A DNA stretch of 36,688 nt. Origin: an uncultured Chlamydiae bacterium. GTDB taxonomy: Bacteria > Chlamydiota > Chlamydiia > Chlamydiales > CACLRR01. The DNA lies in NCBI GenBank assembly GCA_902609415.1, contig CACLRR010000008.1, forward strand, positions 1 through 36,688, given 5' to 3'. A model generated the notes under the pieces. That model did no database searches. It was not told the DNA's origin and saw only the letters and a list, made by a program, of their open reading frames with translations. Position numbers and translations under genes: made by a program. This document shows, piece by piece, positions 15,644 through 26,644 of the stretch (positions within the stretch are counted from its first letter, which is position 1; each line of letters opens with the position of its first letter).

Positions 15644-16180
15644 ATGCAACAGTTTAAAAAGGTTATAGCTCTATATCTATTCTTGTTATCTTTTTTAACA
15701 TTAAATGCTGGACAGGTTGTTGTTTTAGAAACAACACAAGGTGTTATTGAAATTGAGTTAATGGATGAGATTGCTCCAAAGGCAGTAAAGAATTTTACAA
15801 CACATATAACAAATGGTTACTATGATGGACTAAAGTTTCATCGTATTATCAAAGGGTTTATGATTCAGGGGGGAGATCCTACAGGAACTGGAAGAGGTGG
15901 CGAATCAATTTGGAAGAAGCCCTTTGAAGATGAGGTCACAGAAAAAGTAAAATTTGATGGTCCAGGAATATTAGCAATGGCAAATGCGGGACCTAATACT
16001 AATGGAAGTCAGTTTTTTATAACTACAGCTGCCACACCTTGGTTAAATGGAAACCATACAATCTTTGGAAGGGTAAACCTAGAACATTATTCAGTTCTTA
16101 ATAAATTAGAGTCAGTAGAAACTGACTACAGAGATGCTCCTAAGAAGGAACAAAAGATTGTAAAAGCCAGGCTTAAATAA
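15644..16180 (+). CDS. Exported cyclophilin-type peptidyl-prolyl isomerase
   Basis: This 178-aa protein has a signal peptide (IALYLFLLSFLTLNAG) and a canonical cyclophilin core: KFHRIIKGFMIQGGDP with catalytic Arg, GTGRGGESIWKKPFEDE, ILAMANAGPNTNGSQFFITT, PWLNGNHTIFGRV with the conserved Trp. It catalyses cis-trans isomerisation of X-Pro bonds and helps fold exported proteins. A strong ribosome site, AAAGGAGGG, precedes the ATG. It forms a tandem pair with the divergent cyclophilin just upstream, from which it probably arose by duplication; the two very likely share a transcript. Confidence 0.95.
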   Translation: MQQFKKVIALYLFLLSFLTLNAGQVVVLETTQGVIEIELMDEIAPKAVKNFTTHITNGYYDGLKFHRIIKGFMIQGGDPTGTGRGGESIWKKPFEDEVTEKVKFDGPGILAMANAGPNTNGSQFFITTAATPWLNGNHTIFGRVNLEHYSVLNKLESVETDYRDAPKKEQKIVKARLK

Positions 16181-16321
16181 CCTAATAACTATAAATCCCT
16201 TTTTATACAACTTATTACTAATAAATGTATTGGGTAATATATAGCACTTTTGTTTAATTATTATTTGACTTAAATTAATAATTATACTAACTTAATTCTA
16301 TTGTTAATTAAGTAGTTTATT

Positions 16322-16525
16322 ATGAATATACCAATTCTTGTAGCTCCCCTTGAGGTGGGGACAAAAGAAGAATCTGATAAGAAACCACCTCGTAAGATCA
16401 CTGGTCTTGCCAAAAGGGTTATTGAGAAGGTAAAGGGAATTTTTTTTAGGCAAACAAAGCAAACAACTAACCCACTTTTAAGAAAAGCTGTGCATTGTAT
16501 GTGGAGTGAAGATCTAATAAAATAA
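16322..16525 (+). CDS. Small basic hypothetical protein
   Basis: This 67-aa protein has a Pro-rich start (MNIPILVAPLEVG), a lysine-rich centre (KKPPRKITGLAKRVIEKVKG) and no membrane segment. It is not recognised. No Shine-Dalgarno is visible before the ATG. It precedes the 165-aa gene by 8 bp and is probably its co-transcribed leader. The 141-bp gap before it is AT-rich with no clear structure. Confidence 0.45.
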   Translation: MNIPILVAPLEVGTKEESDKKPPRKITGLAKRVIEKVKGIFFRQTKQTTNPLLRKAVHCMWSEDLIK

Positions 16526-16533
16526 GGTGTGAA

Positions 16534-17031
16534 ATGAGGTGTCGTACTGAGCTAGAAGTTGTTTTACCGAGTTCATTGAATGCATATAATGGATATAGAA
16601 AAGAGGCAAGTGATAGTTTTGGAAAAAAAGCTCTTGTTTTTTTATTTGGTGGCGCCAAAGCATCCATTGGAACAGCAGATGAGAATAGCAGAACTGCTAG
16701 TATGCAAAAGTCTATTGAGGTAGCTAAGAGAGGATTGCAGGGAATAGCCTTAGTTTCAGCTTGTTTAGTACTTGCGGTTCCTGGTTTTGCAGCAAGAGGT
16801 GCTGTTAAATTCATGGATGAAAAACCCATTTTTGAGACACGGGGAGAATCTATAGATCACTTTGCAAGATCATATACCAATCTTGCAAAACGTATCTTTT
16901 CTTTGGTAGATGCAAGGCTTTATGTCAAAAAGAGTTCTGCTAATAATTATAAGAACATGAGCCCATATGAGATTCTTATTTCTGAATCGAAAAGAGCAGT
17001 CTCTGGAAAAAAAGTATGGTTGGCTATGTAG
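16534..17031 (+). CDS. Hypothetical protein with one hydrophobic segment
   Basis: This 165-aa protein is not recognised. Residues about 65-90 contain one hydrophobic segment (GLQGIALVSACLVLAVPGFAA). The flanks are polar and the C-terminal 70 residues are basic and helical (SYTNLAKRIFSLVDARLYVK). AAGGTG precedes the ATG. Its 3' end overlaps the converging pgl gene by 8 bp. A single central membrane segment with soluble flanks is compatible with a lineage-specific membrane or inclusion protein, but there is nothing decisive. Confidence 0.55.
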   Translation: MRCRTELEVVLPSSLNAYNGYRKEASDSFGKKALVFLFGGAKASIGTADENSRTASMQKSIEVAKRGLQGIALVSACLVLAVPGFAARGAVKFMDEKPIFETRGESIDHFARSYTNLAKRIFSLVDARLYVKKSSANNYKNMSPYEILISESKRAVSGKKVWLAM

Positions 17032-17767
17032 GATTCCAGGAAAAGTTGAGGTTACTTGCGGCATCAGCATCTATAATCCATAAAGCATTTGACCTTTCTG
17101 TGCCAATTTTTGATATAGGGTAGTTATTTTTGTGATCAAAGAGAGCCTTTGCAGTGATTGTATTCTTGTTACTGCCTTTTACATAGATTACTATATTCTT
17201 GGCCTGGTTGATAAGAGAGTAGGTAAAGGTCATCCGCATTGTTTTTTTCTGTTTGACTTCATTTTCTATAACTAAACGATCATTCACTGTTAGCGCGATT
17301 GTCTCGGGGAAAAGTGAGGCTGTATGACCATCATCTCCCATTCCAAGCATTATAAGATCAAATTGTTCTGATGGAACTTCTTTTTTGATGAGTGCTTCAT
17401 AATCCTTAGCCCCTTTTTTAATGTCCGTATCTGCTCGCATTGGATGGATATATGTAATAGGAAGCGTTTCTAGGCCAGAGTTCATTGCCATATGGTAGTT
17501 ACTCTCTGGATTGTCAAGAGCTACAGAGCGTTCATCGGACCAGAATAAGTTCACCTTATTCCACTCAATAGATGTTTTATGGTGTTTTGCAAGGTAGCCA
17601 AAGATATCCTTAGGAGTAGATCCTCCTGAGAGAGCAACAAAAAAGTTGTTGTGATCTTTAATTGCTTCACTTGCACATTTAATAAAATGATCTGCAGAGA
17701 ATTTAATCATAGCTTGCATGTCATCTAGGAGGGCTATTTTACGTCTTGTATCAAATTTATGAATCAT
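17024..17767 (-). CDS. pgl: 6-phosphogluconolactonase
   Basis: This 247-aa enzyme hydrolyses 6-phosphoglucono-1,5-lactone, the second step of the oxidative pentose phosphate pathway. Family motifs are intact: LSGGSTP (46-52), FWSDERSVALDNPESNY (75-91) and MLGMGDDGHTASLFP (140-154). This is the DevB/SOL type (Chlamydia devB). Length is normal. It is the last gene of the run pyrG-ruvX-zwf-opcA-like, 12 bp after the previous stop, directly downstream of the zwf product's pathway step. Its 3' end overlaps the converging hypothetical gene by 8 bp, and no terminator is visible there. Confidence 0.95.
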   Translation of the reverse strand: MIHKFDTRRKIALLDDMQAMIKFSADHFIKCASEAIKDHNNFFVALSGGSTPKDIFGYLAKHHKTSIEWNKVNLFWSDERSVALDNPESNYHMAMNSGLETLPITYIHPMRADTDIKKGAKDYEALIKKEVPSEQFDLIMLGMGDDGHTASLFPETIALTVNDRLVIENEVKQKKTMRMTFTYSLINQAKNIVIYVKGSNKNTITAKALFDHKNNYPISKIGTERSNALWIIDADAASNLNFSWNPT

Positions 17768-17779
17768 TTTAATCCCTGT

Positions 17780-18895
17780 TTAACAGCAGACTTTATCATG
17801 TTTATATTGTGAAATCTGCATTAATGTATCAATAAAAGAGCTATTTGTCCCTTGTTTATATATTTCATGGGCCATAGTTCTTCCTGTTTTTTCTTGATCA
17901 AATTGATGAATAAAGGGGGGTATTTCAAGATTTTTGAAATTAAAGGTTATTTCAACTTTTCTTGTCTCTTCTTGATCTCTTTTAAGAATAATATAATCAT
18001 CATTTTCTGATTTAATATTAATAGATAATATCCTTCCAGGTTCAACTTGTGTCATGCTATCTGGAATTACTCTAACTGTCTTTACTCCTTTGTTGTCTTT
18101 GTAGGTAAAGATTAATTCTTGCTCCATTGATAATTGAGATTGAAGAGACCATTTCATTTTTGAAGCAATCCATGCTTGAATATATGTCGATTGAATTTTT
18201 GTATGGGAAAATGAATCAGAAGAAATGTTATTATAGGTGATTGTGATCTCTTTTGTGTTTTTTAAAAGCTCAAGCCTTTCATAAGAATTAAAAGCTGTGA
18301 TCAATAGTTCACGCCACGCGTGTGTTCTCGCCCAGTTGAGGTCTCCTAAATCATGCATTTTATAATTGTGATAAGAGAGAAGAGTATGCGCAAAATCAGA
18401 AAAGTGGTTTGTGGATTCAGAATCAAAGATCGTGCGGGTAATATAGTTATCTAGTTTCAGCGTTGAGGGGTGTTTAATGTTTGGATCGAGAGTCCATAGG
18501 AGATAAACAGGAAGGTCTGGTTGTATATGTGGAAGAGTTACAAAGGAGATTCTTTCCTTATAGCTTCCTGCAACATGAAATTGTATCATTTCGCAGAAAA
18601 TAGAGTCATCATCTGATGCTTTGACATCAGATACATATGTTTTAAGAAAGCCATCTTCCTTATTTCTATTATATTCTGTGATAAGAAGAATACGGCAGGG
18701 AAATTTCTTTATTAGACCCTCAATCATCTTTTGAAGATAGTCAGTACGCTCATTTTCTCTAGTGTAGATAATTAAATTAAATAGGGTAGCTCTAAGGCCA
18801 GAATTCTTCTGATGCTTTTTCCATAGGTTTTTAAGGGACTGTTCAATATTCTTTGTTTCGATAGGTGTAGAGTGCCCTTTTATAATGTTTTCCAT
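17780..18895 (-). CDS. opcA: OpcA-like glucose-6-phosphate dehydrogenase assembly protein
   Basis: This 371-aa protein lies between zwf and pgl and overlaps the zwf 3' end by 16 bp. Segments typical of OpcA-like G6PDH assembly proteins are present: LRATLFNLIIYTRE near 33-46, CRILLITEYN, a PHIQPDLPVYLLWTLDP stretch, IFDSESTNHF, and LGDLNWARTHAWRELLITAF. In cyanobacteria OpcA helps activate or assemble glucose-6-phosphate dehydrogenase. The C-terminal part, about residues 260-371, is divergent. The gene symbol rests on domain resemblance plus position; whether it controls Zwf here is inference. Confidence 0.8.
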   Translation of the reverse strand: MENIIKGHSTPIETKNIEQSLKNLWKKHQKNSGLRATLFNLIIYTRENERTDYLQKMIEGLIKKFPCRILLITEYNRNKEDGFLKTYVSDVKASDDDSIFCEMIQFHVAGSYKERISFVTLPHIQPDLPVYLLWTLDPNIKHPSTLKLDNYITRTIFDSESTNHFSDFAHTLLSYHNYKMHDLGDLNWARTHAWRELLITAFNSYERLELLKNTKEITITYNNISSDSFSHTKIQSTYIQAWIASKMKWSLQSQLSMEQELIFTYKDNKGVKTVRVIPDSMTQVEPGRILSINIKSENDDYIILKRDQEETRKVEITFNFKNLEIPPFIHQFDQEKTGRTMAHEIYKQGTNSSFIDTLMQISQYKHDKVCC

Positions 18896-20469
18896 GACCT
18901 TCCATCTCTTTCAAGGAGTTGATCAGAGGCTTGAGGTCCCCATGTCCCACACTGATAGAAATTATTATTAGTCAGAGGAGCATTTTGCCAGGAGTTGAGT
19001 ACCGGTGTCAATAGTTTCCATGAATTATATGATTCATCAAAGCGTGCAAAGAGGGTGCTGTCGCCTAAGATACAGTCAAAGATGAGCCTTTCATATGCTT
19101 CAGGAACTTCTTTACCAAAATAGTTGTCATATTGAAAGTCCATAGTCACAGGTTGTATAATATTTGCTCCACCAGGGACTTTAGAGTTAAATTTAATACT
19201 GGTTCCTTCATTTGGTTGAATGCGAAAGATGATGCAGTTAGGTGTGTTATGTTTGTCATTTTTATGAAAGAGTATATTGGGGACTTTCTTGAAGGTTACA
19301 GCAATTTCAGTACAACGCTTCGGAAGTCTTTTTCCTGCTCTTATATAGAATGGAACCCCTGCCCAACGCCAATTTTCTACAAACATCTTCATGGCGCAAA
19401 ATGTTTCTACTTGTGAGCCATTTGCAACTTTATCTTCATTCCTGTAAGCGATAGCTTCTTCTCCTTCGATAAATCCATTGATATATTGACCTCTAATAAC
19501 ATCTTCTTTGAGTGCCTGCTCAGGGAAGGGGCGTATTGCTTGAACAACTTTTACTTTTTCATCGCGAATAGAATTTGGAGAGAGGTTTATAGGTGGTTCC
19601 ATAGCTACAAGCGATAGTAGTTGCATGAGGTGATTTTGAATAATATCACGAAGGAGACCTTGCTCTTCATAGAACCCACCACGTCCTTCAATTCCAATGC
19701 TTTCAGATACTGTAATTTGAATATTATCAATATATCTATTATTCCATAGACCTTCAAAAATAGTGTTAGAAAATCTGAAAACAAGTAGATTTTGCACAGT
19801 TTCTTTTCCTAAGTAGTGGTCAATACGATAGATTTGTTCTTCACTTAGGTGTTTTGTAAGTGAGTTCTGAAGTGAGGAGGCAGATTCAATATTATGTCCA
19901 AATGGCTTTTCAATGATCACTCGAGAGAACTTATCTTTAGCGTCTTTGGAATAGACTAGGTCGTGTGCATGAAGTTTTTCAATAATTGGTAAAAAGTAGC
20001 TAGGTTGAACAGAGAGGTAGTATATTCTATTGCCTTTTGTACCATATTTCTTATCGAGATCCTTCAGGAAGAGATCAAGATGTTCATACCCTTTATTCTC
20101 TTCAAAATTTGAGCTATGATAATAGATCATATCTAGAAATGAATCTATATCTTGATCATCACTGGGTTTTGTTCTAGAGAATTGTTCAATTTTTCCTTTT
20201 AGCTCGTCCCTAAATTCCTCATGATTTTTTTCTCTTCTGGCAAATCCAACGCAGGCAAAGCTTGAAGGGAGTTGTCCATTTTTTCTTAGATTAAAAAGCG
20301 CGGGGATTAATTTTCTGGAGGTTAGGTCTCCAGATGCCCCAAAGATCACTAAGATACAAGGATCAGCGATCAATTCCTTTCCATCTTGGAGTGGATTTGA
20401 AAAGGTTTTGTCTGCTTGACTATTTGTATTGTTCATTGATTGATTATCAGGTTGATAGGAAAGAGCCAT
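18880..20469 (-). CDS. zwf: Glucose-6-phosphate 1-dehydrogenase
   Basis: This 529-aa enzyme oxidises glucose 6-phosphate with NADP+ to 6-phosphogluconolactone. The Rossmann motif GASGDLTSRK is at 44-53, EKPFG at 187-191, and the substrate-binding signature RIDHYLGKE at 215-223. ENWRWAGVPFYIRAGKRL is the conserved C-terminal segment. The first 30 residues (Asn/Gln/Ser-rich) extend beyond the usual start; a second ATG at codon 12 is possible. It is the centre of the pyrG-ruvX-zwf-opcA-pgl run and probably acts with the OpcA-like protein and Pgl encoded downstream. Confidence 0.96.
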   Translation of the reverse strand: MALSYQPDNQSMNNTNSQADKTFSNPLQDGKELIADPCILVIFGASGDLTSRKLIPALFNLRKNGQLPSSFACVGFARREKNHEEFRDELKGKIEQFSRTKPSDDQDIDSFLDMIYYHSSNFEENKGYEHLDLFLKDLDKKYGTKGNRIYYLSVQPSYFLPIIEKLHAHDLVYSKDAKDKFSRVIIEKPFGHNIESASSLQNSLTKHLSEEQIYRIDHYLGKETVQNLLVFRFSNTIFEGLWNNRYIDNIQITVSESIGIEGRGGFYEEQGLLRDIIQNHLMQLLSLVAMEPPINLSPNSIRDEKVKVVQAIRPFPEQALKEDVIRGQYINGFIEGEEAIAYRNEDKVANGSQVETFCAMKMFVENWRWAGVPFYIRAGKRLPKRCTEIAVTFKKVPNILFHKNDKHNTPNCIIFRIQPNEGTSIKFNSKVPGGANIIQPVTMDFQYDNYFGKEVPEAYERLIFDCILGDSTLFARFDESYNSWKLLTPVLNSWQNAPLTNNNFYQCGTWGPQASDQLLERDGRSWKTL

Positions 20470-20517
20470 TATCTATTTTACCCTCATTCTTTCTTTTAAG
20501 TATGTAAAAATTAGAAT

Positions 20518-22568
<2,051 letters not shown>

Positions 22569-22584
22569 TCAACCTAAGTTTATA

Positions 22585-23937
22585 ATGTCTTATTTTATGA
22601 GAGAATCGAAGGTTAAGCCAGAACTTCTTAAGAATTTGTTAGAGATAAAAATGACTCAAGATGGTCATTGTGAAAGGGTTAATGTAGGTAAAATAGATAA
22701 GATTAGAGTTGGAGTTTTATTTTCTGGAGGGCCTGCTCCAGGAGGACATAATGTACTTGCTGGCATCTATGATGCATTAGAAGAAATTGCAGATTCTTTC
22801 TCCCTCATTGGATTTATAGAAGGCCCCTTAGGGCTCCTCAAGAACAGTTTCATTGAGATTGATCGTCCCTTGATAGAGACCTTTTTTAATAAAGGTGGAT
22901 TCGATGCACTTTGCACTTCAAGAAAAAAGATTGAAACAGAAGAAGAATTTTTGCTTGCATCGAAAAATATTGAGGACCTGCATGGATTGATTATCATTGG
23001 TGGCGATGATTCTAATACAAATGCGTTGCTTCTCCACCGCTTTATTAGAAAAATCAAAAATAATCATACTTGTCTTATTGGAGTTCCGAAGACGATTGAC
23101 AATGATTTACTAACAAAGCGATTGACCCAGACATTTGGATTTTCCACAGCAGTAGAATTATATAGCACACTTGTAAAAGGGCTAATTTGTGATGCAAAAT
23201 CAACTCGAAAATATTGGCACTTTGTAAGACTCATGGGAAGATCAGCCTCACATATCACACTGGCAACTTCTATAAATGCAAGACCCGATTTAACTTTTAT
23301 TTCAGAGGAGATGAAGGCTGAAGGGTGGGGTTTTTCTGATGTAATTAGGAAAATTGTGAGTCTAATTAAAGAAAAAAGATCACAGGGTAGCGATTTTGGA
23401 GTTATTCTTTTTCCTGAGGGGTTAATTGAACAGTTTAGTGAGTTAAACAAATTGCTAGAAGAGATCTGTTTAGGTGAGATTACTAAAGAGAGTGAGGATT
23501 TCTATCAGACATTACCGGCGTCATTTAGAAATAAACTAACTGGAGATCGAGATGAGCATGGAAATATCAATATTTCAAAGATTCCTCTTGAAGAGCTAAT
23601 TATTGAAGCTACAAAGGAGCATCTAGAGAATGACTTATCAGCGATATCTCATTTTTATGGCTATGAGGCTAGATGTATTGATCCAAATTCTTTTGATCAA
23701 CACTATTGTTACTACTTAGGGCAGGTAGCAGCCCTTTCAATTAAAGATGGACTTAGTGGATTTATGGCTATATTAGAAGATATTGATAAGAATGTTTTTA
23801 AGTGGAGGCCTGGAACCGAAGATCTTGAGGATTTGGTGGTTACCGAGAGAAGAAAGGGCGTAGAAAAGCATGTGATTAGAAAATCTCTTGTTGATATTAA
23901 CTCCGAAAAATTTAAAAGATATAAGCTGTTGCAATAA
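22585..23937 (+). CDS. Pyrophosphate-type 6-phosphofructokinase
   Basis: This 450-aa glycolytic enzyme phosphorylates fructose 6-phosphate. The family motifs are LFSGGPAPGGHN (45-56), GGDDSNTNA (139-147) and GVPKTIDNDL (166-175) with catalytic Asp172. GGDD, in place of the GGDG of ATP enzymes, together with the Lys in PKTIDND, points to pyrophosphate as phosphoryl donor. ATG 22585 is chosen because the upstream frame extension lies antisense to pyrG. It is shorter than the roughly 550-aa chlamydial enzymes I know of, so some peripheral segments are missing. It heads a forward-strand run that continues to 27.6 kb. Confidence 0.9.
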   Translation: MSYFMRESKVKPELLKNLLEIKMTQDGHCERVNVGKIDKIRVGVLFSGGPAPGGHNVLAGIYDALEEIADSFSLIGFIEGPLGLLKNSFIEIDRPLIETFFNKGGFDALCTSRKKIETEEEFLLASKNIEDLHGLIIIGGDDSNTNALLLHRFIRKIKNNHTCLIGVPKTIDNDLLTKRLTQTFGFSTAVELYSTLVKGLICDAKSTRKYWHFVRLMGRSASHITLATSINARPDLTFISEEMKAEGWGFSDVIRKIVSLIKEKRSQGSDFGVILFPEGLIEQFSELNKLLEEICLGEITKESEDFYQTLPASFRNKLTGDRDEHGNINISKIPLEELIIEATKEHLENDLSAISHFYGYEARCIDPNSFDQHYCYYLGQVAALSIKDGLSGFMAILEDIDKNVFKWRPGTEDLEDLVVTERRKGVEKHVIRKSLVDINSEKFKRYKLLQ

Positions 23938-23989
23938 TTGATTTTATTTGGTTAATCGAGATTTGATTGTATGATTAACAAAAAATATA

Positions 23990-24943
23990 ATGAAGCACCG
24001 CTATACAAATCCATATATTAGAAATATCCGAAGAGGGATTACTGACTTTATAGCATGGTTGCTAGGTGTTTATAGAAGTTCAAAAAATAGAAAGTCTGTT
24101 CCATCACATTTCTCGTATCCTAATGTAAAAGGGTCATATGATAAAAAATTCCCCTCACTATGTTGGGTTGGTCATTGCACTTTTCTTATTGAAGTTGAGG
24201 GGGTGGTCTTTTTAACAGATCCTATATGGAATGATCGTTGTTCACCTTTTCCTTTTTTGGGACCAAAAAGAAGACATCCACCAGGTATATCGTTTGATGA
24301 AATACCATCTATTGATTTAATCTTGATCAGTCATAACCATTACGATCACCTTGATGAGTTTACGGTAAGAGAAATTAGTAGGCGTTTTCCATATTGTAAG
24401 TGGCTTGTACCGTCAGGAGTTGGCCAATGGTTTTTACGGCGAGGTATAAAGAATGTTAAGGAGATGCTCTGGTGGCAACAAGAAGGCATTAAGGGGTTAT
24501 CAGCAGGAGTGAAGATCACTGCAGTTCCAGCACAGCATAATTCAGGGAGGGGACTTTTTGATATGAATAGGAGTTTGTGGGTAGGTTTTGTAGTGGAGGT
24601 TGGATTAAAAACGTGGTATTTTGTTGGGGATACAGCCTACAATAAGTATGATTTTATAAATATTGGGAAACATTTCTCAAATATAGATCTTTCTCTTATT
24701 CCAATAGGAACATACGAACCTTCGAGGTTTATGAGGACCGTACACTCGAGTCCATCAGATGCTGCAAGGATTCATAGAGATGTGGGAACAAAAAAATCTG
24801 TTGCTATGCACTGGAACACATTTAGGTTGTCGGGGGAGTCTATGGAAAGGCCACCCTTTGATCTTTATCATGAGCTAGATGCTTGTAATATTAAGCATGA
24901 AAATTTTCATGTTTTACATCCTGGACAAGTAATTAATTGGTGA
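23990..24943 (+). CDS. Metallo-beta-lactamase-fold hydrolase, NAPE-PLD-like
   Basis: The 317-aa protein has the metal motif HNHYDH (H115, H117, D119, H120), with further ligands probably in PAQHNSGRG and VGDTAYNK, and a late HW. The first strands read CWVGHCTFLIEVEGVVFLTDPIW, followed by SPFPFLGPKRRHPPGI. This arrangement is that of N-acylphosphatidylethanolamine phospholipase D-like proteins and the related UlaG/RomA group. It may cleave a phosphodiester in a membrane lipid. The N-terminal IRRGITDFIAWLLGVYR could help membrane association. It starts 53 bp after the phosphofructokinase gene. The substrate is inference. Confidence 0.8.
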   Translation: MKHRYTNPYIRNIRRGITDFIAWLLGVYRSSKNRKSVPSHFSYPNVKGSYDKKFPSLCWVGHCTFLIEVEGVVFLTDPIWNDRCSPFPFLGPKRRHPPGISFDEIPSIDLILISHNHYDHLDEFTVREISRRFPYCKWLVPSGVGQWFLRRGIKNVKEMLWWQQEGIKGLSAGVKITAVPAQHNSGRGLFDMNRSLWVGFVVEVGLKTWYFVGDTAYNKYDFINIGKHFSNIDLSLIPIGTYEPSRFMRTVHSSPSDAARIHRDVGTKKSVAMHWNTFRLSGESMERPPFDLYHELDACNIKHENFHVLHPGQVINW

Positions 24944-24975
24944 CAAGGATTGAGTGATGGTATAGCATATAAGCT

Positions 24976-26019
24976 ATGAAAAAAGTTATTCTTATACTTG
25001 TTTTATTCTCAGTAATAATAGTTTACAGTACATCAACTAATAGAGTACGTAGTAGAATGCATACGACAGATTTCATGTGGTATACAGGGATTTCACTCGA
25101 GGCTGAGCATTTATTTAATAAGGGCTGGCCTGAGTATAGATTCCTGGGTAGGATCTTTCGTCCTATTTTGACTGGGCTTGATTATATTGTACCTAAAAAG
25201 ATGAGCAAAGGAGATATTGTTTATTTAAGGCCATCGCAGTTGCATAATTTTCATAAGTTTATTCTTATGAGGACAAATAACCCTGTTGTGTTAGTTCTTG
25301 CTGGTAGTGATAAAAGTACTCCTAGTGATTTGAACATTGATTTTGAGGAGGTTATTGCTCATCCTATGGTATATCATTGCTTTATTATGAATTGTGATTA
25401 TCTTGGCAACAGTAATAAGATCAGTTCACTGCCTATTGGAATTGATTTTCATTCATTAACTCAAGGAAATCATTGCGGTGAGAAGCCTCAATCAACTAAA
25501 GAACAGGAGATAGTACTCCAGAGAGTGATTAAAGAAACTAAGCCTTTTCAAGAGAGAGAGCAAAAAGTGTATGTTGATTTTCACTTAAATGACACTTCTA
25601 AGCGCTTTAAAGATAAGGGTTATGAAACACGTACAGATGTTATGAATTATTTTAAGGATGCACCGTTCATTGCCTTTCAGGAGGAAAAGATGAGAAGAGA
25701 GGATCAGTGGAGAGAGAGAGCTAAATATGCCTTTTCGCTTTGCCACTTTGGTAATGGGATGGACTGTCATAGAACGTGGGAGAGTTTGGCCCTTGGTAGT
25801 ATAGTGATTGTAAAAAGTTCCCCTTTAGATCCCCTTTATGAGGGACTACCTGTTGTTATTGTTGATGATTGGAGTGAAGTGTGTGAAAGTAATTTACAAG
25901 AGTGGAGCGAGCTTTATCATGATACATTAACAAATAGTGAGTATCGTCAACGCTTGACCCATAGATTCTGGATGGATAAAATTGCACAAAAAAGTAATGA
26001 GTGTAAAAACCTTTTGTAG
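24976..26019 (+). CDS. Exostosin-like (GT47-type) glycosyltransferase with N-terminal membrane anchor
   Basis: This 347-aa protein begins with an uncleaved-looking signal or anchor (VILILVLFSVIIVYS, residues 4-18). The C-terminal half carries the exostosin-type donor-binding pattern: KYAFSLCHFGNGMDCHRTWE, then ALGSIVIVKSSPLDPLYEGLPVVIVDDWSEV. This order, F-x-L-C-x-x-G-x-G-x-D-x-x-R-x-W-E followed by lPvv-V-x-DW, is characteristic of GT47/exostosin-like glycosyltransferases found in eukaryotes and some intracellular bacteria and large viruses. The acceptor is unknown. It overlaps the following methyltransferase gene by 23 bp. Confidence 0.75.
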   Translation: MKKVILILVLFSVIIVYSTSTNRVRSRMHTTDFMWYTGISLEAEHLFNKGWPEYRFLGRIFRPILTGLDYIVPKKMSKGDIVYLRPSQLHNFHKFILMRTNNPVVLVLAGSDKSTPSDLNIDFEEVIAHPMVYHCFIMNCDYLGNSNKISSLPIGIDFHSLTQGNHCGEKPQSTKEQEIVLQRVIKETKPFQEREQKVYVDFHLNDTSKRFKDKGYETRTDVMNYFKDAPFIAFQEEKMRREDQWRERAKYAFSLCHFGNGMDCHRTWESLALGSIVIVKSSPLDPLYEGLPVVIVDDWSEVCESNLQEWSELYHDTLTNSEYRQRLTHRFWMDKIAQKSNECKNLL

Positions 26020-26644
26020 GACCTTACTTTTTAATATACGAGAAGAGCGAAAGGTTAAACAGCTATTTTATCAGAATAGTAGGTTTAGGCGCATTGATAG
26101 ATTTCTCGGTAATGCCTATATATTAGATAATCCCTATAGGATAGCAAGAAATTATAATGATGATCATAATTATTATGGTGAAACACCTTTAACACTGATT
26201 CATAGGGTTTTATCTGAAATAGGTTGTTCTTCTAACGATTGTTTTTATGATATTGGATCAGGAAGGGGAAGGTTATGTTTTTTTATAGAGATGATGTTTG
26301 GTTGTAGAGTGATAGGAATTGAGCTTGTGGATCTTTTTGTGAAAAGAGCACAAACAATAGTTGAGAAATTGTCACTTAAATCCCTTTTTCATGAAAAAGA
26401 TTTTAAACAATGCAAATTTGAGGGTGCAACCATTATATACATGTATGGTACATGCATGAGTGTACGAGAAATTCAAGCACTTTGTAACAGGTTTAAGGGT
26501 ATAGAAAAGAGAGCAAAGATAATTAGTGTAAGCTATCCTTTATCTGATTATGATAAGGATTTTGAGGTATTCAATAAATTTAAGGCTGTTTATCCTTGGG
26601 GTGAAACAGTTATATATATAAATCAGGAAAGGAGAAAAGAATGA
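25997..26644 (+). CDS. SAM-dependent methyltransferase (class I fold)
   Basis: This is 215 aa from ATG 25997; a TTG five codons earlier is possible. The SAM-binding motif DIGSGRGRL (85-93) is followed by the acidic residue Glu109 in CRVIGIELVD, and motif III/IV looks like GATIIYMYGTCMS. The N-terminal 80 residues are basic and aromatic. The glycosyltransferase upstream overlaps it and the ElbB-like gene downstream overlaps it by 4 nt (ATGA), so all three are almost certainly one transcript. It may methylate a glycan or lipid made by its neighbours, which is inference from context. There is some resemblance to the DOT1-like motif I pattern, too weak to rely on. Confidence 0.75.
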   Translation: MSVKTFCRTLLFNIREERKVKQLFYQNSRFRRIDRFLGNAYILDNPYRIARNYNDDHNYYGETPLTLIHRVLSEIGCSSNDCFYDIGSGRGRLCFFIEMMFGCRVIGIELVDLFVKRAQTIVEKLSLKSLFHEKDFKQCKFEGATIIYMYGTCMSVREIQALCNRFKGIEKRAKIISVSYPLSDYDKDFEVFNKFKAVYPWGETVIYINQERRKE

